DNA of 64,000 nt from Micromonospora sp. NBC_01796 (GTDB lineage Bacteria > Actinomycetota > Actinomycetes > Mycobacteriales > Micromonosporaceae). Under the pieces are notes generated by a model. It ran no database searches. It had not been told where the DNA came from and saw nothing but the letters and a program-made list of their open reading frames with translations. Of the stretch, positions 33,667 through 42,318 are shown in pieces (within the stretch, counting starts at the first letter, position 1; every line of letters starts with the position of its first letter). The stretch is taken from contig NZ_CP109078.1 in NCBI RefSeq assembly GCF_035917455.1, positions 3,162,001 through 3,226,000 of the forward strand. The letters are read 5' to 3'. A program made the position numbers and the translations under genes.

Positions 33667-34143
33667 CGTGTAGCCCTTCCCGCTGGTGGGAGCGGGCGTA
33701 CGGCAGCGCACGCGGACCGTGGGGGTTGACCCGCGCGTACAGGGGGTGCCGTATTGCCGTACGGCGTGTCGCCGTACGCCCGCTCCTGCTCAGCCGGTGG
33801 TGCGCTCTCGGGTCAGCGCACCACCGGGTCGACGGGACACGGACGCTGGCGCGGTACGGCACGCCGAGGTGTTTCCGGGCTGCGTTCCGTGATCGGGGGG
33901 TGGTAGACAGATGGGGAGTCGTTCCCCGGGACGCGATCCATCGCGATTGCTCCCTTCGGCTCGTGGCGGGCCGGGGTGGGAGTGGCCGCCAAACCGACAC
34001 CCATCCCGGCCCGTTCTCTCTGCCCTCCTTGATCACTCCACGTGATCGCAGACATTCATCAGAGTGCCGGAACGAATCCTCCTTGGCAATATTGCTTAAA
34101 GAGGTTTCTTCCGCGATTCTGGTTGCGAAGGGGAGTGATCACA
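33667..34143. promoter_or_regulatory. Structured divergent spacer between Cys-motif operon and XRE gene
   Basis: 477 bases without a gene that I can support. It contains a 9-bp stem with a TGT loop (33758-33766 with 33770-33778), a 13-bp stem CCGGTGGTGCGCT (33794-33806 with 33815-33827) and an inverted repeat GATCAC-TCCAC-GTGATC (34031-34047). A TGATCA also lies just before the XRE start (34136). The GATCAC repeat is a candidate XRE operator and the hairpins may attenuate the minus-strand operon. Confidence 0.45.
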
Positions 34144-34995
34144 GTGGAGCAACGAGGTCCGACGCTTCGGGCTCAGTGGCTTGGCAACGAGCTGCGCGAG
34201 ATGCGTGAGCAGGCGAACCTGACTCTCAAGGAGGTTGGCGAGTACCTACGCCGCAACCCGTCGACGGTCAGCCGATTCGAGTCCGGTCTGCTACCCGCAC
34301 GGGTCGCGGAGGTGCTCGCCTACCTGGACATCTGCGGCGTCGATGACCAGCAGCGGCGCGAGGATCTCAAGCAGATGAGCGGCGAACTCTTCCGCAAGGG
34401 CTGGTGGGACGGGTACGCAAACGACGTCGCCGGCTCACTGATCGACCGCATCTGGCTGGAGAGCCGTGCCACCGAGATCTGTTACTTCCAGCCAGTCGCA
34501 GTGCCTGGTCTGTTGCAGACCCGTGACTACGCCGAGGCCATCATCCGGACCGCCAACGGTGCCGTGGCGGAGGAGCAGGTCGAGCGCTGGATCGAGCTAC
34601 GGATGGCCAGGCAACAGTTGCTCGACCGGGATGAGCCCCTGCGTCTTGCCGCAGTGATCGACGAATCCGCCGTACGCCGGCTCGTCGGTGGCCCAAGGGT
34701 GATGTCTGCCCAGCTCATGCACTTGGTGGCGTTGGCGGATCGGCCAGGCGTCGAGATTCAGGTGCTGCCCTTCGAAGCAGGCGCTCATGCAAGCCCGGAC
34801 GGGCAGTTCGACCTGTTCCGCATGGCTGAGCCCTATCCGGACGCCGCGTGCATGCAGACGCCCTCGGGTGCCGTCTACGTCGAAGCGAACAAGGCCGTGC
34901 CGCTCGTGGCCGCGTACGATCGACTCTGCGACGCAGCGCTGTCCACCGGCGATACGGTCGCGTTCCTCTCTGACCTTGCGGCGCACTTGGAGTGA
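34144..34995 (+). CDS. XRE-family regulator with DUF5753 domain (second locus)
   Basis: A 283-residue protein. The helix-turn-helix LRAQWLGNELREMREQANLT, LKEVGEYLRRNPSTVSRFES (residues ~8-50) precedes a DUF5753 domain with ICYFQPVAVPGLLQTRDYAE, RLAAVIDESAVRRLVGGPRV and SPDGQFDLFRMAEPYPDAAC. It is homologous to the regulator at 22713 but clearly a different paralogue. GTG at 34144 was chosen (AAGGGGA upstream); GTG at 34135 is possible. Its stop overlaps the first DUF397 start (GTGA). Confidence 0.92.
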   Translation: MEQRGPTLRAQWLGNELREMREQANLTLKEVGEYLRRNPSTVSRFESGLLPARVAEVLAYLDICGVDDQQRREDLKQMSGELFRKGWWDGYANDVAGSLIDRIWLESRATEICYFQPVAVPGLLQTRDYAEAIIRTANGAVAEEQVERWIELRMARQQLLDRDEPLRLAAVIDESAVRRLVGGPRVMSAQLMHLVALADRPGVEIQVLPFEAGAHASPDGQFDLFRMAEPYPDAACMQTPSGAVYVEANKAVPLVAAYDRLCDAALSTGDTVAFLSDLAAHLE

Positions 34996-35237
34996 TTGAC
35001 ATGCCGGCACCGACGGCGATGACGGCGACGATGCTGCCGAAGGTGGCGTGGCGCATCAGCACCAAGAGCGATGCCGGCAGTGGCAACTGTGTCGAGGCGG
35101 GGCAGATTCTGGACGGCAGTGGTCGGGTGGCCGTACGTGACAGCCACGACCGTGACGGCCATGTACTCGTTTACACCTCTGCGAACTGGGCTGCCTTCCT
35201 CGCCGGCATCGGAGCCGTCCAGTTCAATCGTCCCTGA
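34992..35237 (+). CDS. DUF397 protein, first of a tandem pair
   Basis: An 81-residue protein. AWRISTKSDAGSGNCVEAGQ followed by ILDGSGRVAVRDSHDRDGHV and LVYTSANWAAFLAGIG is the DUF397 domain, including S-G-N-C-V-E, V-A-V-R-D-S and the final W-x-x-F. GTG at 34992 overlaps the XRE stop; an ATG at 35001 is an alternative. It shows strong similarity to the next gene, indicating a tandem duplication. Confidence 0.88.
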   Translation: MIDMPAPTAMTATMLPKVAWRISTKSDAGSGNCVEAGQILDGSGRVAVRDSHDRDGHVLVYTSANWAAFLAGIGAVQFNRP

Positions 35238-35271
35238 CCGTTCGACCCGAGAGCTGTTCGAGGTGATCCGC

Positions 35272-35508
35272 ATGCCGGCAGCTACGAGTACCACCGCAAG
35301 GGCGTTGCCCGAGGTCGCCTGGCACATCAGCACGCGAAGCGGCAACGGAAGCGGGAACTGTGTGGAGGCCGGGCTGATTCTGGACGGCAGTCGTCGGGTG
35401 GCCGTACGCCACAGCCACCATCCCGACGGCGATGTCCTCGTCTACGGGTCCGCCGAGTGGACAAGCTTCCTCAATGGCGTCAAGACGGACGGCTTCAACC
35501 CGCTCTGA
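35272..35508 (+). CDS. DUF397 protein, second of a tandem pair
   Basis: A 78-residue protein. ALPEVAWHISTRSGNGSGNC, VEAGLILDGSRRVAVRHSHH and GDVLVYGSAEWTSFLNGV parallel the preceding gene almost position by position, so this is a recent duplicate that has diverged (RDSHDRDG becomes RHSHHPDG). The ATG at 35272 has GAGG seven bases upstream. It ends 46 bases before palindrome copy 4. Confidence 0.88.
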   Translation: MPAATSTTARALPEVAWHISTRSGNGSGNCVEAGLILDGSRRVAVRHSHHPDGDVLVYGSAEWTSFLNGVKTDGFNPL

Positions 35509-35553
35509 CAGCCGCCGCCCCCATCGCTCGCCACGCCGCCCCCGCCCAGCGAA

Positions 35554-35614
35554 GTTGACCATGAAGTTAGCGACGCTCCGAGGGCCGGATTCTGTCGCTA
35601 ACTTCATGGTCAAC
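35554..35614. repeat. Palindromic dispersed repeat, copy 4
   Basis: A 21-bp perfect inverted repeat (35554-35574 with 35594-35614). The core differs by a compensated pair: GACCATGAAG on one arm and CTTCATGGTC on the other, so base pairing is kept while the sequence changes. It lies between the convergent second DUF397 gene and a TetR gene. Confidence 0.9.
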
Positions 35615-35639
35615 GCGTCCCGGCGCGGCTCAGCCCGGC

Positions 35640-36248
35640 TCAGGGCGCTAGGAGGAGGGCGGGGAGGGTGGTTTTGGTTAGTTTGTCGGCTTCGTCTTCC
35701 GTTAGCGGGTGGTGGTTGGTTAGGAGGCGGAAGATTAGGGGGCCGAAGAGGAGGTCGGTGGCGGTGTCGGCGTCTATGCCAGGGCGGGTTTCGCCTCGGT
35801 TGACCGCGCGTTGCCAGAGTTGGGCTACGGCTCGGCGGCGGTCGGCCAGGAAGTACTCGCGGAAGTAGGCGGCGCCGGAGGGATCGTCCACGCAGGCCGC
35901 TATGAGCTGGGCGAACACGCGGCCGTCGGGGCTGGCGTAGAAGGCGCTGACCTGACGTACCTGGGCGGTCAGGTCACCGCTGGCGCTGCCGGTGTCGGGC
36001 AGCGGGAGCGCGTCGGCCATCATCCGGCCGAACGCGTTCGCCGCCAATGCCGTACGGCAGGGCCAGTGTTTGTAGATCGTCGCCTTGCTCACGCCGGAGC
36101 GGGCGGCGATGGCGTCGACCGTGGCGGCGGGGACGCCACCCTCGCGCAGCAACTCCTCGGTCGTACGCAGCAGACACTCGTGGATCCGGTCGCTGCGCCC
36201 GCCCGTGGGGTACGCGCGAATGCCGTCCGCCCCCGCCGCCTCGCCCAT
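35640..36248 (-). CDS. TetR-family regulator of the aldo-keto reductase operon
   Basis: A 202-residue protein. The helix-turn-helix HECLLRTTEELLREGGVPAA, TVDAIAARSGVSKATIYKHW (residues ~23-62) is followed by a TetR_C-type helical domain. Its ATG overlaps the stop of the aldo-keto reductase gene by one base (TGATG), so it is the second gene of that operon and probably its repressor. The candidate operator is at 37150-37188 upstream of the operon. The inducer is unknown. Confidence 0.88.
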   Translation of the reverse strand: MGEAAGADGIRAYPTGGRSDRIHECLLRTTEELLREGGVPAATVDAIAARSGVSKATIYKHWPCRTALAANAFGRMMADALPLPDTGSASGDLTAQVRQVSAFYASPDGRVFAQLIAACVDDPSGAAYFREYFLADRRRAVAQLWQRAVNRGETRPGIDADTATDLLFGPLIFRLLTNHHPLTEDEADKLTKTTLPALLLAP

Positions 36249-37114
36249 CAGGCTGCCTTTGCCAGGGTGTCGTATTCGGCGTCGGTGAGCTTGATCGAGG
36301 CCGCGGCGATGTTCTGCTCCAGGTGGGCGACGGTTGACGTACCCGGGATGGGCAGCATCACCGGCGAACGCTTGAGCAGCCAGGCGAGCGCGAGTTGGGC
36401 CGGAGTGGCCCCGTGGTCGCGGGCGATCCGGGAGAGCGAGCTTCCCTCGCGGGCGAGCGGGCCGCTGGCCAGCGGCGCCCACGGGATGAAGCCGATCCCG
36501 TGCTCCGCCGAGTAGTCGAGCAGGTCCTCGGCCGACCGCTCGCCGACGTTGTAGCGGTTCTGCACCGACACGATGTCGGCGAACTTCGACGCGGCCTCGA
36601 CGTCGGCGACCGACACCTCGCTGAGCCCGATGTGCCGGATCTTGCCCTCGTCCTGGAGTGCCTTCAGCTCGCCGATCTGGTCGGCCAACGGGACAGCGCG
36701 GTCGATCCGGTGCAATTGGAACAGGTCGATCCGGTCCACCCCGAGGTGGCGCAGGCTCAGTTCGGCCTGCTGGCGCAGGTATTCCGGACGACCCACCGGC
36801 GTCCATCGGCCCGGACCCTGTCGGGTGAAGCCGGCCTTGGTCGCGATGACCAGGTTCTCCGGGTACGGATGCAGCGCCTTCTTGATCAGCAGCTCGGCGG
36901 TGAACGGGCCGTACGAGTCGGCCGTGTCGATGAAGTCGACGCCCAACTCGACCGAGCGCCGCAGTACGCGTACGGCCTCGTCGGGATCGCGCGGGTCGCC
37001 CCACACGCCGTCGCCGGTGAGCCGCATGGAGCCGAATCCGAGCCGGGTGACCGGCAGGTCTCCGCCGAGCAGGAAGGTGCCGCTGGGTGATGCGCTGATG
37101 GTTGCGTCTGTCAT
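36248..37114 (-). CDS. Aldo/keto reductase
   Basis: A 288-residue NADPH-dependent oxidoreductase. The catalytic tetrad region is visible: Asp and Tyr in [20 protein letters not shown], Lys in [12 protein letters not shown] and His in [10 protein letters not shown]. The C-terminal [20 protein letters not shown] is the cofactor-binding loop typical of AKRs. The best match by memory is the pyridoxal-reductase/oxidoreductase type (first strand [14 protein letters not shown]). It is the first gene of a two-gene operon with its TetR; the ATG is at 37112-37114. The carbonyl substrate is unknown. Confidence 0.93.
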   Translation of the reverse strand: MTDATISASPSGTFLLGGDLPVTRLGFGSMRLTGDGVWGDPRDPDEAVRVLRRSVELGVDFIDTADSYGPFTAELLIKKALHPYPENLVIATKAGFTRQGPGRWTPVGRPEYLRQQAELSLRHLGVDRIDLFQLHRIDRAVPLADQIGELKALQDEGKIRHIGLSEVSVADVEAASKFADIVSVQNRYNVGERSAEDLLDYSAEHGIGFIPWAPLASGPLAREGSSLSRIARDHGATPAQLALAWLLKRSPVMLPIPGTSTVAHLEQNIAAASIKLTDAEYDTLAKAA

Positions 37115-37149
37115 GTGGAACTCCCACCGAACGGAACGGATCTTGAGGT

Positions 37150-37188
37150 GAACCGAACTGAACCGAACTGAACTGAACGAACAGTTCA
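37150..37188 (-). promoter_or_regulatory. TetR-type operator with repeated GAAC half-sites
   Basis: TGAAC-GAACA-GTTCA (37174-37188) is a perfect inverted repeat. Beside it, the decamer AACCGAACTG occurs twice in direct order (37151-37170), followed by AACTGAAC. It lies 37-74 bases upstream of the aldo-keto reductase start. Several repressor dimers could bind side by side. Confidence 0.55.
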
Positions 37189-37314
37189 CTCTAGGCCGGG
37201 TGCGGCGTCCCGACCAGCTCGGTTGATCGACGGGGTCGGACCTGGTTGCCTGGGGGCGATCATTTTCGGGGGCGGGCTGGGGCGGTGACTCCCCGGTTCG
37301 GAAGGAGCGCGGCG

Positions 37315-38601
37315 ATGTCGAGCAGGGCTGCCCTCGCGCCACTACGTCACGCACCCTTCCGTTACCTCGCCGTCGGCCGGTTCGTGAGCGTGCTCGGCAA
37401 CTCCATCGCGCCGACCGCGCTGGCATTCGCCGTACTCGATCTGACCGGGTCCGTACGCGATCTCGGGCTGGTGGTCGGCGCCCGGTCCCTGGCGAACGTG
37501 GTGTTCCTGCTCTTCGGCGGGGTGCTCGCCGACCGGCTGCCCCGGCAGGCGGTGATGGTCGTCTCCTGCACGTTGGCCGCCCTCACCCAGGCGGCGGTCG
37601 CCACGCTCGTGCTCACCGGGCACGCCAACATTCCGCTCCTGCTCGTACTCAGTGCGATCAACGGCACGGTGAGCGCCTTCGCCTTCCCGGCCGCAGCCGC
37701 CCTGATGCCGCAGACCGTGCCGGCGGAACTGTTGCAGTCGGCGAACGCGCTCAGCCGCCTCGGGGTGAACATCGGCTCGATCGGGGGTGCCTCGGCCGGC
37801 GGGATCCTGGTCGCCGCCGTCGGGCCGGGGTGGGGGATCGCCGTCGACGCGTTGACGTTCGCGCTGGCCGGGCTGGCTTTCGCCGGCGTACGCGTGGTGG
37901 CCGTGCGGGACCGCACGTCGGCTCGGCGCAGCACCTGGACCGAGTTGCGGGAGGGCTGGACGGAGTTCGTCTCGCGTACCTGGGTCTGGGTGGTGGTGCT
38001 CGGCTTCATGCTGCTCAACGCCGCGATGAGCAGCGGTGTCGGGGTGCTCGGCCCGGCCGTCGCCGACGAGACGATCGGGCGGAAGGCGTGGGGGCTGGTG
38101 CTGGCGGCGCAGACCGTGGGCCTGGTGGTCGGGGCGCTGATCGCGCTGCGGCTGCGCGTACGCCGGCTGCTCCTGCTCGGGGTGGCCTGCATGCTGGGGG
38201 CGGTGCCGCTGCTGCTCGCACTGGCGGTGGCGCCGGTCTTCGCGCTCCTGGTGCCGGCCGCGTTCCTCGGCGGTCTGGCCATGGAACAGTTCGGCGTCGC
38301 CTGGGAAACCTCGGTGCAGCAGTACGTGCCCGCCGACCGGCTCGCCCGGGTCTACTCGTACGACGCGCTCGGGTCGTTCCTGGCCATTCCGCTCGGCCAG
38401 ATCGCGATCGGGCCGGTGGCGGTGGCCCTGGGCAACGAGACGACTCTGCTGATCGCCGCCGGGCTGATCACACTCTCGGTGCTCGGCATGCTGAGCAGTC
38501 GGGACGTACGCCGGTTGCCGAGCCGGCACGTGCCCGCGCGCTTCGGTCAGGACGCCGAGGGCCCGCGGACGTCGCCCGATCCGGTGTCGTCCGGGGCCTG
38601 A
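37315..38601 (+). CDS. MFS transporter (exporter-like)
   Basis: A 428-residue membrane protein with about 11-12 hydrophobic helices. [20 protein letters not shown], the A-motif-like [15 protein letters not shown], and [20 protein letters not shown] are typical of MFS_3/enterobactin-exporter-like major facilitator proteins. It probably exports a small molecule by proton antiport. The ATG at 37315 has AAGGAG nine bases upstream; the in-frame extension to 37246 lacks a signal. It is divergent from the aldo-keto reductase operon and shares its promoter region, so the same TetR could control it. Confidence 0.88.
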   Translation: MSSRAALAPLRHAPFRYLAVGRFVSVLGNSIAPTALAFAVLDLTGSVRDLGLVVGARSLANVVFLLFGGVLADRLPRQAVMVVSCTLAALTQAAVATLVLTGHANIPLLLVLSAINGTVSAFAFPAAAALMPQTVPAELLQSANALSRLGVNIGSIGGASAGGILVAAVGPGWGIAVDALTFALAGLAFAGVRVVAVRDRTSARRSTWTELREGWTEFVSRTWVWVVVLGFMLLNAAMSSGVGVLGPAVADETIGRKAWGLVLAAQTVGLVVGALIALRLRVRRLLLLGVACMLGAVPLLLALAVAPVFALLVPAAFLGGLAMEQFGVAWETSVQQYVPADRLARVYSYDALGSFLAIPLGQIAIGPVAVALGNETTLLIAAGLITLSVLGMLSSRDVRRLPSRHVPARFGQDAEGPRTSPDPVSSGA

Positions 38602-38746
38602 TCCGCTCGGCCGTCGCGTCAAGCGGACCGAAGCGCCCGGCTGAGCGAGAGGGCCGGGTCCGATACCCGATCCGATGGCGACGGTGAAGATCGTGACGAG
38701 GGTCGTACGATCCGTCAGGATGGTCCGTCGGCGGAAAAGGGGTTCC

Positions 38747-40678
38747 ATGAGTACCGGGGTCGAAACGCTCGAGTTCCAGGCCGAGGCGCGCCAGCTCTTG
38801 CAGTTGATGATCCACTCGATCTATTCGAACAAGGACATCTTCCTGCGGGAGCTGATCTCCAACGCCTCCGACGCTCTGGACAAGCTGAGGCTGGAATCGC
38901 TGGTCGACAAGGAGTTGGAGGTCGACACCTCCGACCTGCACATCCAGATCGAGGTCGACCGTGACCAGCGCACGCTGACCGTACGGGACAACGGGATCGG
39001 CATGTCGCGGGACGAGGTCGTCGGGCTGATCGGCACGATCGCCAAGTCCGGCACCGCCGAGTTGCTGCGGCAGCTCAAGGAGACGAAGGACGCGGCGGCG
39101 TCGCAGGACCTGATCGGCCAGTTCGGTGTCGGCTTCTACTCCACGTTCATGGTGGCCGACCGGGTGACCCTGGTCAGCCGGCGGGTGGGCGAGGAGGACG
39201 GCACCCGGTGGGAGTCCGACGGCGCGGGGACGTACACCATCGAGCCGGTCGCCGACGCACCGCAAGGCACGGCCGTCACCGTGCATCTCAAGCCGGAGGA
39301 CGAGGAGGACCAGCTCTTCGACTACACCACCGAGTGGAAGATCCGCGAGCTGGTCAAGCGGTACTCCGACTTCATCGCGTGGCCGATCCGGATGGAGGTC
39401 GAGCGGCCCGCCTCCGACGCCGACGGCGAGGGTGACGACGCTCCGAAGCACGAGGTCAAGACGCTCAACTCGATGAAGGCGCTCTGGGCCCGTCCGCGCA
39501 ACGAGGTCAGCGACGAGGAGTACAACGAGTTCTACCGGCACGTCAGCCGGGATTGGAACGACCCGCTCGAGATCATCCGGATGAAGGGTGAGGGCACCTT
39601 CGAGTACGAGGCGCTGCTGTTCATCCCGTCCCAGGCACCGTTCGACCTGTTCACCCGGGACGCCAAGCTCGGCATCCAGCTCTACGTCAAGCGTGTGTTC
39701 ATCATGGACGACTGCCAGGCGCTGATGCCGGAGTACCTGCGCTTCGTCAAGGGTGTGGTCGACGCGCACGACCTGTCGCTGAACATCTCGCGGGAGATCC
39801 TTCAGCAGGACCGGCAGATCCAGCTCATGCGCCGCCGCCTGGTCAAGAAGGTGCTGTCGACGGTCAAGGACCTGATGGCCCAGGACGCCGACAAGTACGG
39901 CACCTTCTGGCGGGAGTTCGGCCGGGCGGTCAAGGAGGGGCTGCTCAACGACTTCGAGAACCAGCGCGCGATCCTCGACATCTCCTCGTTCGCCTCGACC
40001 AACGACCCGGAGCAGTTGGTCACGCTCCAGCAGTATGTCGAGCGGATGAAGGAGGGGCAGACCGACATCTACTACATGACCGGCGAGTCCCGGAAGATGA
40101 TTGAGAACTCGCCTCACATGGAGGCGTTCCACGCCAAGGGCTACGAGGTGCTCCTGCTGACCGACCCGGTCGACGAGATGTGGGTCGAGGCGGTCCGCGA
40201 CTTCGACGGCAAGCAGTTGCGGTCGATCGCCAAGGGGCAGGTGGATCTCGACGCGGAGCAGGAGAACAAGGCCGACGAGCCCGACCGCGACCAGCAGAAG
40301 GAGGAGTACGCCGCCCTCCTCACCTGGCTGTCGACGCAGCTCACGGAGCAGGTGAAGGAGGTACGCCTGTCGTCGCGCCTCACCACCTCCCCGGCGATCC
40401 TGGTCGGCGACGCGCAGGACATGACTCCGACCCTGGAGCGGATGTACCGGGCGATGGGCCAGGAGGTGCCGCAGATCAAGCGAATCCTCGAACTGAACCC
40501 GACGCACCCCCTGGTCACCGGCCTCCGCAAGGCCCACGAGCAGCGCGCCGAGGACCCGGCCGTCGCCGAAACCGCCGAACTCCTCTACGGCACCGCCCTA
40601 CTGGCCGAAGGCGGCGAACTCCCCGACCCCGCCCGCTTCGCCCGCCTCCTCTCCGACCGCCTAGCCCGCACCCTCTAA
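38747..40678 (+). CDS. htpG: Hsp90 family molecular chaperone HtpG
   Basis: A 643-residue chaperone of normal length. The GHKL ATPase domain has SNKDIFLRELISNASDALDK, DNGIGMSRDEVVGLIGTIAK and QFGVGFYSTFMVADRV. The middle domain includes LYVKRVFIMDDCQALMPEYL and NISREILQQDRQIQLMRRRL. The C-terminal dimerisation domain follows. I placed the start at the ATG at 38747 (AAGGGG upstream, family N-terminus FQAEARQLLQLMIHSIYS shortly after); a longer frame to 38675 is less likely. It is followed by palindrome copy 5. Confidence 0.97.
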   Translation: MSTGVETLEFQAEARQLLQLMIHSIYSNKDIFLRELISNASDALDKLRLESLVDKELEVDTSDLHIQIEVDRDQRTLTVRDNGIGMSRDEVVGLIGTIAKSGTAELLRQLKETKDAAASQDLIGQFGVGFYSTFMVADRVTLVSRRVGEEDGTRWESDGAGTYTIEPVADAPQGTAVTVHLKPEDEEDQLFDYTTEWKIRELVKRYSDFIAWPIRMEVERPASDADGEGDDAPKHEVKTLNSMKALWARPRNEVSDEEYNEFYRHVSRDWNDPLEIIRMKGEGTFEYEALLFIPSQAPFDLFTRDAKLGIQLYVKRVFIMDDCQALMPEYLRFVKGVVDAHDLSLNISREILQQDRQIQLMRRRLVKKVLSTVKDLMAQDADKYGTFWREFGRAVKEGLLNDFENQRAILDISSFASTNDPEQLVTLQQYVERMKEGQTDIYYMTGESRKMIENSPHMEAFHAKGYEVLLLTDPVDEMWVEAVRDFDGKQLRSIAKGQVDLDAEQENKADEPDRDQQKEEYAALLTWLSTQLTEQVKEVRLSSRLTTSPAILVGDAQDMTPTLERMYRAMGQEVPQIKRILELNPTHPLVTGLRKAHEQRAEDPAVAETAELLYGTALLAEGGELPDPARFARLLSDRLARTL

Positions 40679-40695
40679 CCCCCCGACACGGCGTC

Positions 40696-40750
40696 GATCA
40701 TGAAGTTAGCGACGGTTTTCGAGCGATTTCCCGTCGCTAACTTCATGATC
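40696..40750. repeat. Palindromic dispersed repeat, copy 5
   Basis: A 20-bp perfect inverted repeat GATCATGAAGTTAGCGACGG (40696-40715 with 40731-40750) and a 15-base loop. It lies between the co-directional genes htpG and purB. It differs from copy 1 only in loop and flanks. Confidence 0.92.
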
Positions 40751-40809
40751 AACCGGGTTGGTCGGGGTGGGGATGGGGTGGGGGCGGGGGGTGCGGGAGG
40801 ATGGGGTAC

Positions 40810-42255
40810 GTGACGGAGAGCAGCCAAAAGCGGCCCCAGGTTCCTAATGTGTTGGCGGGGCGGTATGCCTCGACCGAGCTGGTGCGGCTCTGGTCGCCGG
40901 AGGAGAAGATCCGGATGGAACGGCGGCTCTGGCTCGCCGTACTCCGGGCTCAGCGGGACCTCGGCGTGCCGCTGCCGGACGGTGTGGTCGAGGCGTACGA
41001 GCGGGTGTTGGACCAGGTCGACCTGGAGTCGATCGCGGCCCGTGAGCGGGTCACCCGGCACGACGTCAAGGCGCGGATCGAGGAGTTCAGCGCGCTCGCC
41101 GGGCACGAGCACGTGCACAAGGGCATGACCTCCCGCGACCTGACCGAGAACGTCGAGCAGTTGCAGATCCGGGCCTCGCTGGAGCTGATCCGGGACCGGG
41201 TCGTCGCCACCCTCGCCCGGCTGGCCCGGCTCGCGGTCGAGCACTCCGACCTGGTCATGACCGGACGCTCACACAACGTGGCGGCGCAGGCGACCACGCT
41301 GGGCAAGCGGTTCGCGTCGGCCGCCGAGGAACTGCTCATCGCGTACGAGCGGCTGGACGACCTGATCAATCGGTACCCGCTGCGGGGGATCAAGGGCCCG
41401 GTCGGCACCGCCGCCGACCAGCTCGACCTCTTCGACGGCGACGACGAGCGGCTGGCCGAGCTGGAACGGCGGGTCGCCGGGCACCTCGGCTTCAGCCGGG
41501 TGCTCAACAGCGTCGGCCAGGTCTACCCGCGCTCCCTCGACTTCGACGTGGTGGCCGCGCTCGCGCAGACCGCGGCGGCGCCGTCGTCGTTGGCCACCAC
41601 GATCCGGCTGATGGTCGGCCAGGAACTGGTCACCGAGGGCTTCCGCCCCGGCCAGGTCGGGTCCAGCGCGATGCCGCACAAGATGAACACCCGGTCCAGC
41701 GAGCGGGTCAACGGGCTCGCCGTGATCATCCGGGGTTACCTGTCGATGGTCGGCGAGCTGGCCGGCGACCAGTGGAACGAGGGCGACGTCTCCTGCTCGG
41801 TGGTCCGCCGGGTGGCGCTGCCGGACGCGTTCTTCGCCGCCGACGGACTGTTCCAGACCTTCCTCACCGTGCTCGACGAGTTCGGCGCGTACCCGGCGGT
41901 GATCGCCCGTGAGCTGGACCGTTACCTGCCGTTCCTGGCGACCACGAAGCTCCTGGTGGCGGCCGTGCGCCGGGGCGTGGGCCGGGAGGTGGCGCACGAG
42001 GTGATCAAGGAGCACGCGGTCGCGGTGGCCCTGGCCATGCGGGAGAAGGGTACGACCGAGAACGACCTGTTCGACCGGCTCGCCACCGACGGTCGGCTCG
42101 GGCTGGGCCGGGCCGAGATCGACACGCTGGTCGCCGACCGGGCAGCCTTCGCCGGTGCCGCACCGGCCCAGGTGCGGGCGGTCGCCGACCGGGTCGCCGA
42201 GGTCGTCGCGGCACACCCGGAGGCAGCCGGTTACCACCCGGCACCGATTCTCTAG
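40810..42255 (+). CDS. purB: Adenylosuccinate lyase
   Basis: A 481-residue member of the fumarase/aspartase superfamily. It converts adenylosuccinate to AMP and SAICAR to AICAR, both with release of fumarate. Signature GSSAMPHKMNTRSSERVNGL carries the catalytic serine loop. HVHKGMTSRDLTENVEQLQI and GRSHNVAAQATTLGKRFA hold the substrate-binding histidines. The GTG at 40810 has GGGAGG nine bases upstream and is preferred to the ATG at 40801, whose purine-rich stretch is too close. It is monocistronic, ending at a strong hairpin. Confidence 0.96.
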   Translation: MTESSQKRPQVPNVLAGRYASTELVRLWSPEEKIRMERRLWLAVLRAQRDLGVPLPDGVVEAYERVLDQVDLESIAARERVTRHDVKARIEEFSALAGHEHVHKGMTSRDLTENVEQLQIRASLELIRDRVVATLARLARLAVEHSDLVMTGRSHNVAAQATTLGKRFASAAEELLIAYERLDDLINRYPLRGIKGPVGTAADQLDLFDGDDERLAELERRVAGHLGFSRVLNSVGQVYPRSLDFDVVAALAQTAAAPSSLATTIRLMVGQELVTEGFRPGQVGSSAMPHKMNTRSSERVNGLAVIIRGYLSMVGELAGDQWNEGDVSCSVVRRVALPDAFFAADGLFQTFLTVLDEFGAYPAVIARELDRYLPFLATTKLLVAAVRRGVGREVAHEVIKEHAVAVALAMREKGTTENDLFDRLATDGRLGLGRAEIDTLVADRAAFAGAAPAQVRAVADRVAEVVAAHPEAAGYHPAPIL

Positions 42256-42270
42256 ACCGATTCGGAAAGC

Positions 42271-42308
42271 CGGGCTCAGGTACCGGGGTAGCCGGGTACC
42301 TGAGCCCG
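42271..42308. terminator. Bidirectional terminator after purB
   Basis: A 14-bp perfect stem (42271-42284 with 42295-42308) and a 10-base loop between the convergent stops of purB and the YbjQ-like gene. Confidence 0.8.
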
Positions 42309-42318
42309 TCGGCTCCCG

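Noticed and set aside
7343-40750. CRISPR array made of the recurring palindrome
   Set aside because: The copies are kilobases apart with no regular spacers and no cas genes in the window.
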